Shown here: piece by piece, positions 28,061-36,245 of the stretch
How the letters are laid out: the number at the start of each line of letters is the position of its first letter
Numbering within the stretch: the stretch's first letter is position 1
Assembly: GCA_007134775.1 (NCBI GenBank)
Contig: SLKC01000010.1
Span: forward strand, 1-52,719
DNA length: 52,719 nt
Reading direction: 5' to 3'
Source: Ectothiorhodospiraceae bacterium
GTDB lineage: Bacteria; Pseudomonadota; Gammaproteobacteria; XJ16; Halofilaceae
Notes under the pieces: generated by a model
The model's database searches: none
Told to the model about the DNA's origin: nothing
Seen by the model: only the letters and a program-made list of their open reading frames with translations
Program-made: the position numbers and the translations under genes

Positions 28061-29278
28061 TCACGCCCCGGTGGCCTCCTCCCCGGCCGCCGCGGCGGGT
28101 GCTACACGCTCGGCCTTTTCCGGCGAGGCTGCCGCCAGTGAGAACCACTTCTCGCCGAGCGCATACAGGGCCGCGAGCAAGGCGAAGCCCATCACGGCGA
28201 GCAGCCATTCATTGAAGGAGGGCACATATTCGGCCAAGCCACGCTCCCAGGTTCCCTTGAACAGCGGTACGACCTGACCGCCCACCATGAAGAACAGCCG
28301 CTCGATGAACATCCCGGCGATCACGAGCAGAGACGCGATCACTTGCACGCCCATGCGTCCACGCAGGCTGCGCTGCATCAGCAGAATGAAGGGCAGGACC
28401 AGCCCTGCCCAGATCGCGAAGTGGTACCACGGGGAAGCGAGCAGGTACTGCGTCCAGACGAGATGGATGCCCGGGGTGTTCGCGTACAGTCCAGCCATGG
28501 CGCGCGTAAGAAGCAACACGAGGGTGATCCCGAGCGCCGCTGCGAACAGCTTCGGCAGCGTGCTGTCCATGATCTGGCGTACGCCCGCCGGCATCTCGGG
28601 GGTCGCCCGTCCGCCGTAGCTCACATGGAGCGCGAGAACCAGCATCGCAATCCCGGACAGCAGAGCCGTCGCATAGAAATACGCTGGCAGCAGCCCCGTG
28701 CTCCAGAAGGGGCGCATGTCCATCATGCCGAAGACCATGGCCAGCATGCCCGCAGCGAGCATCGCAGCGATGAACGACGCCAAACCGAGCTGATAGCTGG
28801 CCTTGCTGTCCCAGTCGCCCTGCTCCATGCGACGGAACTTCAACGCCATGAACAGCAGATCGAGCAGGTAGAACAGGCCCATCCAGAAAAAGGCCGACTC
28901 GATCTGCATGTTCAGCGGGATGGCAACGATCATGCGAAAGAGGTAGGGCAGCTCGACGGCCAGCACCGCGAGGCCCGCTATCAACGTGATCAGTGCCAGC
29001 CAGATCGCCCGTTTGACGATGGGATAGAAGCGTTCGAACCCGAACAGCATCGCGAGCGCGGCCACGATCGTCAGTCCGGACGACGTCAGGGCAAAGAAAA
29101 CGTAGGTGGAGATGGGCAATCCCCACGCGACCACGGCATCCATGTTGAACGCTGCATGTCCCTGGGTCGCGAGGTTGTAGCTGGCGATTGCGAAGGCGAT
29201 GGCCGCGACCACCGCGCCCGCAACCAGCACGACCGTCATCCGGTCGCCCTGCAATGCGCTATTGTCTTGTGCAGTCAT
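28061..29278 (-). CDS. arxC: NrfD/PsrC-type quinone-interacting membrane subunit (ArxC-like)
   Basis: A 405-residue integral membrane protein with about nine or ten hydrophobic helices and the polysulfide-reductase NrfD family pattern (AWGLPISTYVFFALTSSG near the N-terminus, FWMGLFYLLDLLFMALKF mid-protein). It should anchor the periplasmic catalytic and Fe-S subunits and exchange electrons with the quinone pool; no haem ligands are expected. It lies 12 bases downstream of the Fe-S subunit gene. Confidence 0.82.
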   Translation of the reverse strand: MTAQDNSALQGDRMTVVLVAGAVVAAIAFAIASYNLATQGHAAFNMDAVVAWGLPISTYVFFALTSSGLTIVAALAMLFGFERFYPIVKRAIWLALITLIAGLAVLAVELPYLFRMIVAIPLNMQIESAFFWMGLFYLLDLLFMALKFRRMEQGDWDSKASYQLGLASFIAAMLAAGMLAMVFGMMDMRPFWSTGLLPAYFYATALLSGIAMLVLALHVSYGGRATPEMPAGVRQIMDSTLPKLFAAALGITLVLLLTRAMAGLYANTPGIHLVWTQYLLASPWYHFAIWAGLVLPFILLMQRSLRGRMGVQVIASLLVIAGMFIERLFFMVGGQVVPLFKGTWERGLAEYVPSFNEWLLAVMGFALLAALYALGEKWFSLAAASPEKAERVAPAAAAGEEATGA

Positions 29279-29290
29279 GACAGATACCCC

Positions 29291-30040
29291 TTACCCTTCC
29301 GGCTCGAAGGCGGGAATACTCGCCCCGGTACCGAGATAGTAAACCTGCGGGCGGTTGCCCGTATGATCGAGCAGGCGGACGCCCTTCTTGTTGGCAATCT
29401 GCTTGTTGACGTTGCTCTCCGGATTGTCGAGATCGCCGAAGAAGCGCGCCTTCGGCGGACAGGTACGCACACAGGCGGGGACGTACTCAACCAATTCCGG
29501 ATCGTCCTCATCGAGATCCGGAACGCCCTCGGGCGCGTGCTGTACCCGGTGATAGCAGAACGTGCACTTGGAGACGACGCCCTTGGGCTGGATGCCGATA
29601 CCGCGCCGGCTGTCCTGTGCCGGATTCCGGTACGGCGGATCCCACAACGCGTTGCCGTCCTCGTCGGCGAAGACCTCCTTGAGGTCCGGCTCGACGAGTG
29701 GCTGCTCATCGGCGAAGAACCGGACGCCGTACGGGCACGCAATCATGCAGTATTTGCAACCGATGCACTTGTCCCAGTCGATGAAGACGATACCGCCGGC
29801 ATCGTGATCCTTGTAGGTTGCCCGTGTCGGGCAGACGTGGACGCAGGAGGGGTCCTCACACTGCATGCAGGGGCGCGGCAGCCACTTCATCTGTCCGCTC
29901 GGGTATTCGCCTTCACGGTAGAACAGCACATCCTGCCAGCCTTCTCCTGGCAGCGTATTGTTCTCCATGTCGCAGGCGGTCGTGCAGGCCTGACAGCCCG
30001 TGCACTTGTCCAAGTCGATGACCATTCCCCACTTAGCCAT
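29291..30040 (-). CDS. arxB: Four-cluster ferredoxin subunit of the molybdoenzyme (ArxB-like)
   Basis: A 249-residue DMSO-reductase-family electron-transfer subunit. The cysteine runs CTGCQACTTAC, CMQCEDPSCVHVC, CIGCKYCMIAC and the C-terminal CTFC...CVRTC indicate four [4Fe-4S] clusters, as in PhsB, TtrB, ArrB and ArxB. It would be carried to the periplasm with the Tat-bearing catalytic subunit, since it lacks its own signal. About 20 bases separate it from the catalytic gene. Confidence 0.85.
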   Translation of the reverse strand: MAKWGMVIDLDKCTGCQACTTACDMENNTLPGEGWQDVLFYREGEYPSGQMKWLPRPCMQCEDPSCVHVCPTRATYKDHDAGGIVFIDWDKCIGCKYCMIACPYGVRFFADEQPLVEPDLKEVFADEDGNALWDPPYRNPAQDSRRGIGIQPKGVVSKCTFCYHRVQHAPEGVPDLDEDDPELVEYVPACVRTCPPKARFFGDLDNPESNVNKQIANKKGVRLLDHTGNRPQVYYLGTGASIPAFEPEG

Positions 30041-30060
30041 AATTTCTACTCCTCAATCGG

Positions 30061-32586
30061 TCAGACCCGCTCAATGTCCACCCGCCCGCTGTAATAGGCA
30101 GCCAGGCCGGAAATGGGGTCGGAGACGTTCTCGGTGATCTCGTTCGGATTACCCGGCAGGACATCGCGGTCCTGGCCGGTCGCCCACTGCCCGTGGGCCC
30201 AGTGACCGAATTCATAGGGGAGCACGATCGTGTCCGGACGATGCTGCGGGACAAAGCGTGCGTAGGCCTCGATCGAACCGAGATCGGAGCTGATGCGCAC
30301 GCGATCACCGTCCTCGATTCCGTGGCGTTGCGCCGCGTCCGGATGGATTTCCAGATAGGTCCGGTCGTTGCCACCGACGATGGGCTGCTGCACGGCGATT
30401 GCTTGTGGCACATTCGCCCCGCGTCCTTCCGCGGTCATCGGCGTCTTCGGCGTGACGAAGAACAGCTCGCGATCACCCCCCGTGTGCGCTGGCGCGACCC
30501 ATTGCGGATAGCCGACGCGGTTGGTGGACACACCGAGCTGCTCGGCGATGTAATCGGCTTGTGTCTCAAGGTGCGCAGAACGGAATTCGAAGCGCCCCGA
30601 GGGCGTCGTCAACAGCTTCTCACCGACCTCCTCCGCCGACATCTCCCGGGTGTAGGCACTGCCATCCCATTCGTAGAAGACGCCGCGATGCTGCTTCCAC
30701 GAGCGCGGCTTACGGTACCACACCCCCTTTTCCTTCCAGGATTCGAAGCCGTCGACACCGTTGTCTCCGGGGTCATCCGCAAAGCCCTCGGCCAAGTGGC
30801 GCAGCAGGTTCTCGACATTGTCCACCCGCCGATAGTACGCACTCGTCGGCCCCTCGATGCGCTTGCCGATCTCGATGAGCATATTGCCGAATTCGGTCGT
30901 GTCGTGGATCGGCTCGACCGCAGGCACACGCAGCGCCGTCATCGGCCAGCCCTCGAACGGATACGTCGGCGAATCCTGCAACCGCTCCAGGTAGGTCGAT
31001 TCGGGCAACACGATATCGGCGAACTTCGAGGTCTCGCTGGGATAGGGCGAGGTGTCGATGACGAAGATCTCACGCAGCATCTCCTCCCACTCCGGCGCAT
31101 CCGGTGCGGTCCAGATGGGATTCGTGGTGTAGAACATCGCCATCTTCAACTTGTAGGGATCGCCCGCATTATGGTTGCGCGCGACCTCCTGCATCATCGT
31201 ACCGGCGAAGGGCCAACGCTCGGTCCCGGCCATGTCGATGCGCGGGTACTTCCCCTGCATCTCACGCGCCACCCCATCGAGATACTCGTCGGCGTGAGCG
31301 GGCCCGGGCCCGTATGACGGCCCCTCCTGATAGAACATGCCACCGTCGGCCCAGAGTGAACCGCTCAGCGCGTTGAGCGCGTGGATCGCCATGCCGTTGT
31401 AGACGCCGTTGGTATGCGAGGTTGGACCGCGCTCCATGATCGCCATCGCCGGGCGCGTGCTACCGAACTCGCGGGCCGTGGCCAGGATGTCGTCACGCGC
31501 AATGCTGGTGACCTCCGCTGCCCATTCCGGCGTGCGATCCTTGAGTTCGGCGTTCCACCAGTCGATCAAACCCGTGGTCCAGTTCTCCATGAACGTATCG
31601 GGATCGATCGTCTCGCCCGTGACGAACCGGTTTTCGCCATCGTCAAAATCGCCCACGAACTCCTTATCCCACAGCCCCTCGGTCAGCATGACGTGAGCGA
31701 TGGCGAGGGCCAGAGCCCCGTCCGTGCCCGGGCGGACCATCAGGTAGCGATCCGAAGCCGCCATCGTGGGGTTCATGCGGACATCGACCGACGTCACCTG
31801 GGTGCGCGGACTCTTGGTCCGGATATGGCCCCAGATTTGCATCAAGTAGTTGTAGGGGCGGAAGGCCTCCAGGAAGCCGGTGCCGAAGTTCAAGATGTAG
31901 TTCGTGTTGGCATAATCGTAGGCGTTGTAGGAATTGTTGCCGTCGGTCGCGGCCTTGGCGCGCTTGGAGCCCTCGGCGCAGATCGAGGCGTGGCCGATCG
32001 CCGAGTTCGGCGTGCCGACCAGCTTGCCCCAATCCCCGTAGAGACCGGCATCGCTCGGGCCCCAGCCGCGGCCATAGAAGTGTGCGAACTTGTGCGCCTC
32101 ACCATTCTCGCGCAGCTCGTTGATGCGCTGGGCAATCTCGTCGTAGGCCTCCTCCCAGGAGATCGCCTCCCAGCCGGGATCCTCGTCGCGCCCCTTGGAC
32201 GGGTTCGTGCGCCGCATCGGCCCCTTGAAGCGGTCGGGGTCGTAAAGAAAGTAGGTCCCCAGGTGTCCTTTCGGGCAGAGGCGGCCGTTGGCGATCGGAT
32301 TGCCCGCGTCACCGTAGATGCTGACTACACGCCCGTTGTGCGTATACACATCGATGCCACAGCGCGCCGGGCACTGGTGACAGATATTCTTTGTTTTCTC
32401 CAGCATATTGGGCGCAAAGCCGTCGCTCGCATGCGCGGACTCGGTGGCCGCACTGCTCGCTCCTGTGGCGGCGGTAAAGCCGACCAGCTTGTGAAGGGCA
32501 GTCGCTCCGATGGCCCCAGCGCCGGTGAACCCGGTCGCCTTCAGGAAGCGCCTTCGCGAGAACTTGGTATTCAGTATCCCGTTCAT
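30061..32586 (-). CDS. arxA: Molybdopterin catalytic subunit, ArxA-type arsenite oxidase (DMSO reductase family)
   Basis: An 841-residue bis-MGD enzyme. The Tat signal SRRRFLKATGF is near the N-terminus. C69, C72, C76 and C104 (CxxCxxxC...C) bind a [4Fe-4S] cluster, and C203 in HASICAEGSK is the likely Mo ligand, as in ArrA/ArxA. Residues 171-176 read YGRGWG; GRGWG is, as I recall from the literature, the motif separating ArxA (anaerobic arsenite oxidase) from ArrA (RGRY). The operon order (ferredoxin, catalytic, Fe-S, NrfD, TorD) matches arxB'ABCD. No ars, arxXSR or selenium genes are nearby, so the substrate remains unproven; a tetrathionate, selenate or polysulfide role is the alternative. 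Confidence 0.75.
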   Translation of the reverse strand: MNGILNTKFSRRRFLKATGFTGAGAIGATALHKLVGFTAATGASSAATESAHASDGFAPNMLEKTKNICHQCPARCGIDVYTHNGRVVSIYGDAGNPIANGRLCPKGHLGTYFLYDPDRFKGPMRRTNPSKGRDEDPGWEAISWEEAYDEIAQRINELRENGEAHKFAHFYGRGWGPSDAGLYGDWGKLVGTPNSAIGHASICAEGSKRAKAATDGNNSYNAYDYANTNYILNFGTGFLEAFRPYNYLMQIWGHIRTKSPRTQVTSVDVRMNPTMAASDRYLMVRPGTDGALALAIAHVMLTEGLWDKEFVGDFDDGENRFVTGETIDPDTFMENWTTGLIDWWNAELKDRTPEWAAEVTSIARDDILATAREFGSTRPAMAIMERGPTSHTNGVYNGMAIHALNALSGSLWADGGMFYQEGPSYGPGPAHADEYLDGVAREMQGKYPRIDMAGTERWPFAGTMMQEVARNHNAGDPYKLKMAMFYTTNPIWTAPDAPEWEEMLREIFVIDTSPYPSETSKFADIVLPESTYLERLQDSPTYPFEGWPMTALRVPAVEPIHDTTEFGNMLIEIGKRIEGPTSAYYRRVDNVENLLRHLAEGFADDPGDNGVDGFESWKEKGVWYRKPRSWKQHRGVFYEWDGSAYTREMSAEEVGEKLLTTPSGRFEFRSAHLETQADYIAEQLGVSTNRVGYPQWVAPAHTGGDRELFFVTPKTPMTAEGRGANVPQAIAVQQPIVGGNDRTYLEIHPDAAQRHGIEDGDRVRISSDLGSIEAYARFVPQHRPDTIVLPYEFGHWAHGQWATGQDRDVLPGNPNEITENVSDPISGLAAYYSGRVDIERV

Positions 32587-32612
32587 CCGGTTTCTCCTCC
32601 CCCTACACAGAG

Positions 32613-33854
32613 TTAGGGCTCGTCGTTGTCGCGATGTATCACCGGCGTCTGCGCCTTGACGCGAGCATTACTCCCGCCAAAGAGCAGATCCCGGGTTCCA
32701 CCAGCAAGCAAATGGTGTTTCTTGCGACAGGCCGGACACAGACCGTCGCTGCCGCTGCCACTGAACGGCTGGCGGCACTCGCTGCAGCGCCGAATTCGGT
32801 GTCGAATCCGACGGCCGGCCAGCCCACCGTCCGCGTGCAGCGTTACCGCCTCTTCCGGGCAGGCTCGTACGCAGAGGCCGCACGAGATACAGTGATCCGG
32901 ATCGAAGTCGATGCCGCCGGCCTCCTCTTCCATGACGACCTGCAGTGCACCCGTGGGACAGACCGCCGCGCAGACCTGATGGCCCTGACAGCGCGTCGGC
33001 GTGATGGTTACGTCCGGTTGATGGGCCGGGGACAGCGGTGCACCCAACTGTTGCGCGGCAACGACCAGGCGCCGGTGGGAGGGCACGGGATGCTCCCGGA
33101 CCGGCGGTTCGCGTCCCGCCCCACTGTCGGCCGTTGACTGCTGGCACTGCTCAGCCGTGGTCGCCGCATGCGCGAGGAGGTGGCGGAAGAGTTCGCGCCG
33201 GGAGACGCGCCGTTCGCCGCTCGCCCGCGGGATCCCCGCGGCCGTCGCCCGCGACGGTGGTAGTGGGCGTGACAGGCGCCGAGGCAGTCGCGCCGGATCC
33301 GTACCGGCTGCAGCAAGCGCTTCGCGGGCGGTCGTCTCGGCCTGGGTGGCCGCAGGCGCCGCGCCCCCAGCCGGGCAGTCGCGGCACCAGCCGCGATCCA
33401 GCAACCGCACCCCACCCGGATACTGGGCACTCAACAACGCCAGCATGCCGCCATCGAGCCCGCCAAGGCACGGCACACGTAGTGTTGGGTCGGGCGACTC
33501 CTCGTAGGGGACACGCCAGCAGTCGACGTGTAACGGTGCGTCATCGGCATCGTCCGCCGCCGACATCCGTTCCCCGGACTCGCCAATTCTCGCCGCCGCG
33601 CTCGGGAAGCCCCGTACGCGCAGGGCCGCAGTCGGACATGCGCTCGCGCACTGCCCGCAGCGGATGCAGGCATCACTGAGACTCAGTTCACCGCTGTCAG
33701 CGGCCAGGGCATCCACGGGGCAGGCACGTACGCAGGCGTCGCAGTCGGCCCAGGGCGAACGCGCGGGCAGGCAGGCTTCGCGGGCGAAGGTGACATCGGG
33801 GAGATCCGCGCGTAATGGCCGGAACGCCTGCGTCGCCGAAGTTGCACGGGCCAT
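32613..33854 (-). CDS. Polyferredoxin with C-terminal zinc ribbon (ArxB'-like)
   Basis: A 413-residue cytoplasmic-looking ferredoxin and first gene of the operon. Cluster motifs: C38/C41/C45 with C28 as a possible fourth ligand, C63/C66/C69/C73, C289/H292/C295/C299 where His replaces the second Cys, and C322/C325/C328/C332. Between them lies an Ala/Pro/Arg-rich linker. The end carries C357-x2-C360 and C373-x2-C376, a zinc ribbon whose CSECRQPF resembles the CRRCGQAF of the downstream chaperone. It sits where arxB' (arxB2) sits in arx operons. An FNR-type promoter lies upstream. Confidence 0.78.
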   Translation of the reverse strand: MARATSATQAFRPLRADLPDVTFAREACLPARSPWADCDACVRACPVDALAADSGELSLSDACIRCGQCASACPTAALRVRGFPSAAARIGESGERMSAADDADDAPLHVDCWRVPYEESPDPTLRVPCLGGLDGGMLALLSAQYPGGVRLLDRGWCRDCPAGGAAPAATQAETTAREALAAAGTDPARLPRRLSRPLPPSRATAAGIPRASGERRVSRRELFRHLLAHAATTAEQCQQSTADSGAGREPPVREHPVPSHRRLVVAAQQLGAPLSPAHQPDVTITPTRCQGHQVCAAVCPTGALQVVMEEEAGGIDFDPDHCISCGLCVRACPEEAVTLHADGGLAGRRIRHRIRRCSECRQPFSGSGSDGLCPACRKKHHLLAGGTRDLLFGGSNARVKAQTPVIHRDNDEP

Positions 33855-33884
33855 CGGGACTCCGTGAGCAGCACACGTCGCTGC

Positions 33885-33926
33885 AGTCTAGCCACACGAC
33901 CGCCCCCGAATATTGATCTAGATCAA
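33885..33926 (-). promoter_or_regulatory. FNR/ANR-activated class II promoter of the arx-type operon
   Basis: TTGATCTAGATCAA (33913-33926) is a perfect FNR box (TTGAT-N4-ATCAA). On the minus strand a TAGACT -10-like hexamer occupies 33885-33890, which puts the box centre at -41.5 from the predicted start near 33878. This is the standard spacing for FNR activation. The operon is therefore probably induced when oxygen is low. Confidence 0.8.
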
Positions 33927-34146
33927 TTTTGCGGCTTTCTCTTCGCCGATCCAACGAATTGAGTGCCGCCAGAGACTCAGGATCGGCCCATGATTCTTCG
34001 TGAGACCCCACACGGGATACCGCGAGTGCCCAGTCAATTGACGCCCGCGTGCCCCCGATGCTCAACTGACCGTACTGCGCAACCACGCGCCAATTGACCA
34101 CCAGTGCGCCGTATCGAGGCCCCCTCCCCAAACCGAGCAGTGGCTC

Positions 34147-34857
34147 ATGCACACTCAAGCCTACCTGCAGACACAGGATTTCCGCTGGCACGGGCGCGCC
34201 GACGGTCTCGATCAGCTCATTCCCGGACGCGACCCGACCGGTCGTGTCGCCTTCATCGCCCCCGAGCCGGCGCACAATTTGGCCGATCTAAGCGGATTGA
34301 TCCTCGCCCTCGCCCACGCCTTCTACGCGCGCCCGGAAGCGCATGTCCCCGGGTTTTACGACTATCCATCCCACTACGTGGTGGGCGGCCTCGAAGGTGC
34401 CGACTCGCGGCTGTTGCATACCGCCGCGAGCGAGCCATGGAGTGAAGCTTGGTGCGAGGCGGACGTCTGGCCGAACACCCATCACGCGGTGGCCGACCCA
34501 ACGCCGTTCCATCTCATCCAGGCCGTCTACATGCTCGAGCCGAACATCCTTGTGTGGCCTGCGCACCTTACCCTGCCCGTCCACTACGCGCCGATCGAGA
34601 ATGCGGTCAATCCCGACCAGCGCGATATGGAAGGCCTGCTCGGCCGGCGCTTGCAGCAGGTGCTGCTGTATTCGCCCGCCCCCCTGACCCCAGACGACCC
34701 GGCAGCCACTCGTATTGAATTGACTGGCGGCGCGCAGGATCTCGCCCGCAAAGCCCTGGCCTGTCTGCCCACCTCCGATCAGCCGCCCGCTGCGCGCCTC
34801 GCCGCTGCCTGGTTCCGGCCGCAGCCAGTGCAGGAGTTCCTGCATCCGCGAACGTGA
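34147..34857 (+). CDS. Conserved-looking protein of unknown function
   Basis: A 236-residue soluble protein that I do not recognise. It has no signal peptide, membrane segment or Cys pair and is rich in His, Trp, Pro and Tyr. Notable stretches are AFIAPEPAHNLADLSGL, PGFYDYPSHYVVGG and VWPNTHHAV. The coding frame has strong third-position GC like its neighbours. It diverges from the arx-type operon, whose FNR box lies about 227 bases upstream of its start, and converges on the DUF21 gene. A link to the molybdoenzyme is possible but only positional. Confidence 0.6.
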   Translation: MHTQAYLQTQDFRWHGRADGLDQLIPGRDPTGRVAFIAPEPAHNLADLSGLILALAHAFYARPEAHVPGFYDYPSHYVVGGLEGADSRLLHTAASEPWSEAWCEADVWPNTHHAVADPTPFHLIQAVYMLEPNILVWPAHLTLPVHYAPIENAVNPDQRDMEGLLGRRLQQVLLYSPAPLTPDDPAATRIELTGGAQDLARKALACLPTSDQPPAARLAAAWFRPQPVQEFLHPRT

Positions 34858-34921
34858 ACCCGATGAGCCACAGCGGAAGAGTGATCCCGTCCCCGCCCGG
34901 CGAGACACACTGGCCGAAACC

Positions 34922-34938
34922 AACCCGTCGAGAGCGGG
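34922..34938. terminator. Weak hairpin between convergent genes
   Basis: An ACCCG/CGGGT stem with a short loop lies between the two convergent stop codons and is followed by GCAATATTA. It is weak and may serve either direction. Confidence 0.25.
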
Positions 34939-34945
34939 TGCAATA

Positions 34946-35986
34946 TTAGGCGTCAGCTCCTGACTTGTTCCCCGGCGTCACGCGCCCGACGCCACGCAGC
35001 AGGCGACCGAGGATGTCGGTACTGCTGATCAATCGCGGCGCGTTGTTCCAGAGCAGGATCACATCATTGCCGACCAGCGTGTCTCCCATGCTTGCCGGGC
35101 GTACGCGGATTTGGGGCAGGAGATCGCCGAGCAGCCGATCACCATCTCGCACCACGATCGGCTGGTGACAGTGTGCCAGCGGATCGAACCGATCGGGCTG
35201 CAGCAATAACGCACTGATGAACTCGGACACCCGCAGTACCATACCCGGTTCCCCCGTCGCTTCATCCTGCAGCACGACCCAACTCCTTTCAGAGCGCGTA
35301 ATCACCTGCAGGAAGGGATCATCCTGTTCGGCTGCCACCGGCGGGAAGCATGGTTGCCCCTGCTCGAAGGCGAGAGGGACGATGCTATCCGGGCTAATGG
35401 GCTCACCCTCGTTGCGTAACGGTACATCGTCGAGCTCCAGGAAGTTACGCGCACCACGTCCCTCAACCCGCGCGATATCACTCTCGCCTGACTCCATGTG
35501 CAATTTCAACAATCGATGCAGATCGCTTTCGGGGAAGTAGCGGATCTCCTCACCCCCGAGCCACGCATCCAGCACCCAGGCCGTGGGCCGGGCAACGGGA
35601 TAGATCAGAATCTGGTAGCAGCGCAGCACCGGATAGAGCACGGAAGCCACGCGTAACGCATGGCGCGAGAAATACGATTGCGGGATGATCTCGGCGAAGA
35701 TCGTGATCACGACCGTGGAGAAGAGAAAGGCCGCTACCCCGCCCATGACCGAGCCGGAGAGCAGCGCCAGCATCACGTTGACGCCGACGTTGCTCCACAG
35801 GATCGTCACCAGCGCAAAGTTCGAATCCTCGCGCATGTGCAGCACGCGCGCCGCGCGCTTGTCGCCTCGGCCAGCAGCGAGCTCGAGTTCCAGCTTGCTG
35901 CGCGCGAACAGCCCCAGATTCAGACCGGACAGGATCGCCGACTGCGACAGACAGAAGAGCACGCCTAACCAGGTCAACAGCGTCAT
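34946..35986 (-). CDS. DUF21/CNNM-type membrane protein (CorB/CorC-like)
   Basis: A 346-residue protein. Residues 1 to about 150 form the DUF21 transmembrane domain with three or four helices (LFCLSQSAILSGLNLGLFARSKLELELA, then FSTVVITIFAEIIPQSYFSRHAL). The rest corresponds to a CBS-pair-like cytosolic region that is poorly conserved. The CNNM family is linked to Mg2+/Co2+ or Na+-coupled Mg2+ transport. The HlyC-type C-terminal domain is lacking. It is separated from arcC by 259 bases and its role here is unknown. Confidence 0.8.
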   Translation of the reverse strand: MTLLTWLGVLFCLSQSAILSGLNLGLFARSKLELELAAGRGDKRAARVLHMREDSNFALVTILWSNVGVNVMLALLSGSVMGGVAAFLFSTVVITIFAEIIPQSYFSRHALRVASVLYPVLRCYQILIYPVARPTAWVLDAWLGGEEIRYFPESDLHRLLKLHMESGESDIARVEGRGARNFLELDDVPLRNEGEPISPDSIVPLAFEQGQPCFPPVAAEQDDPFLQVITRSERSWVVLQDEATGEPGMVLRVSEFISALLLQPDRFDPLAHCHQPIVVRDGDRLLGDLLPQIRVRPASMGDTLVGNDVILLWNNAPRLISSTDILGRLLRGVGRVTPGNKSGADA

Positions 35987-36245
35987 GTACCCCCCTATTC
36001 GGCCACTGGAGCGTCACCCAGGCGCAGGGTCGCTCCAACCGAATCAGCCGGGGATACCAGCATGGCTGCAGCGGGATTCCGCACACTCGGATACCGCGCG
36101 ATGTTACCACCGCGCGGGCGCCGCCAGGATGGAACCGATCACACCGAAGGCGTTGATCCACCGAGAAAATCGATCGCGCGAGCGCGAGATCACTGGAGGA
36201 AGATACTTACGTGCGCCTGGCGGCTCGACCGTTACCGCCGCTGAG
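35987..36245. other. Intergenic region downstream of arcC
   Basis: It holds no convincing gene. TCGCGC-GA-GCGCGA (36174-36187) is a 6-bp hairpin that could end arc transcription, without a T-run. The promoter of the DUF21 gene should lie at the 35987 end; no clear hexamers were seen. Confidence 0.4.

Noticed and set aside
30061-32586. Arsenate reductase ArrA
   Set aside because: The motif is GRGWG rather than the RGRY type, and a polyferredoxin precedes the catalytic gene, so the ArxA-type call fits better.
30193-32616. Plus-strand open frames across the molybdoenzyme catalytic gene
   Set aside because: Shadows of the minus-strand catalytic subunit, whose Fe-S, Mo and Tat motifs are clear.
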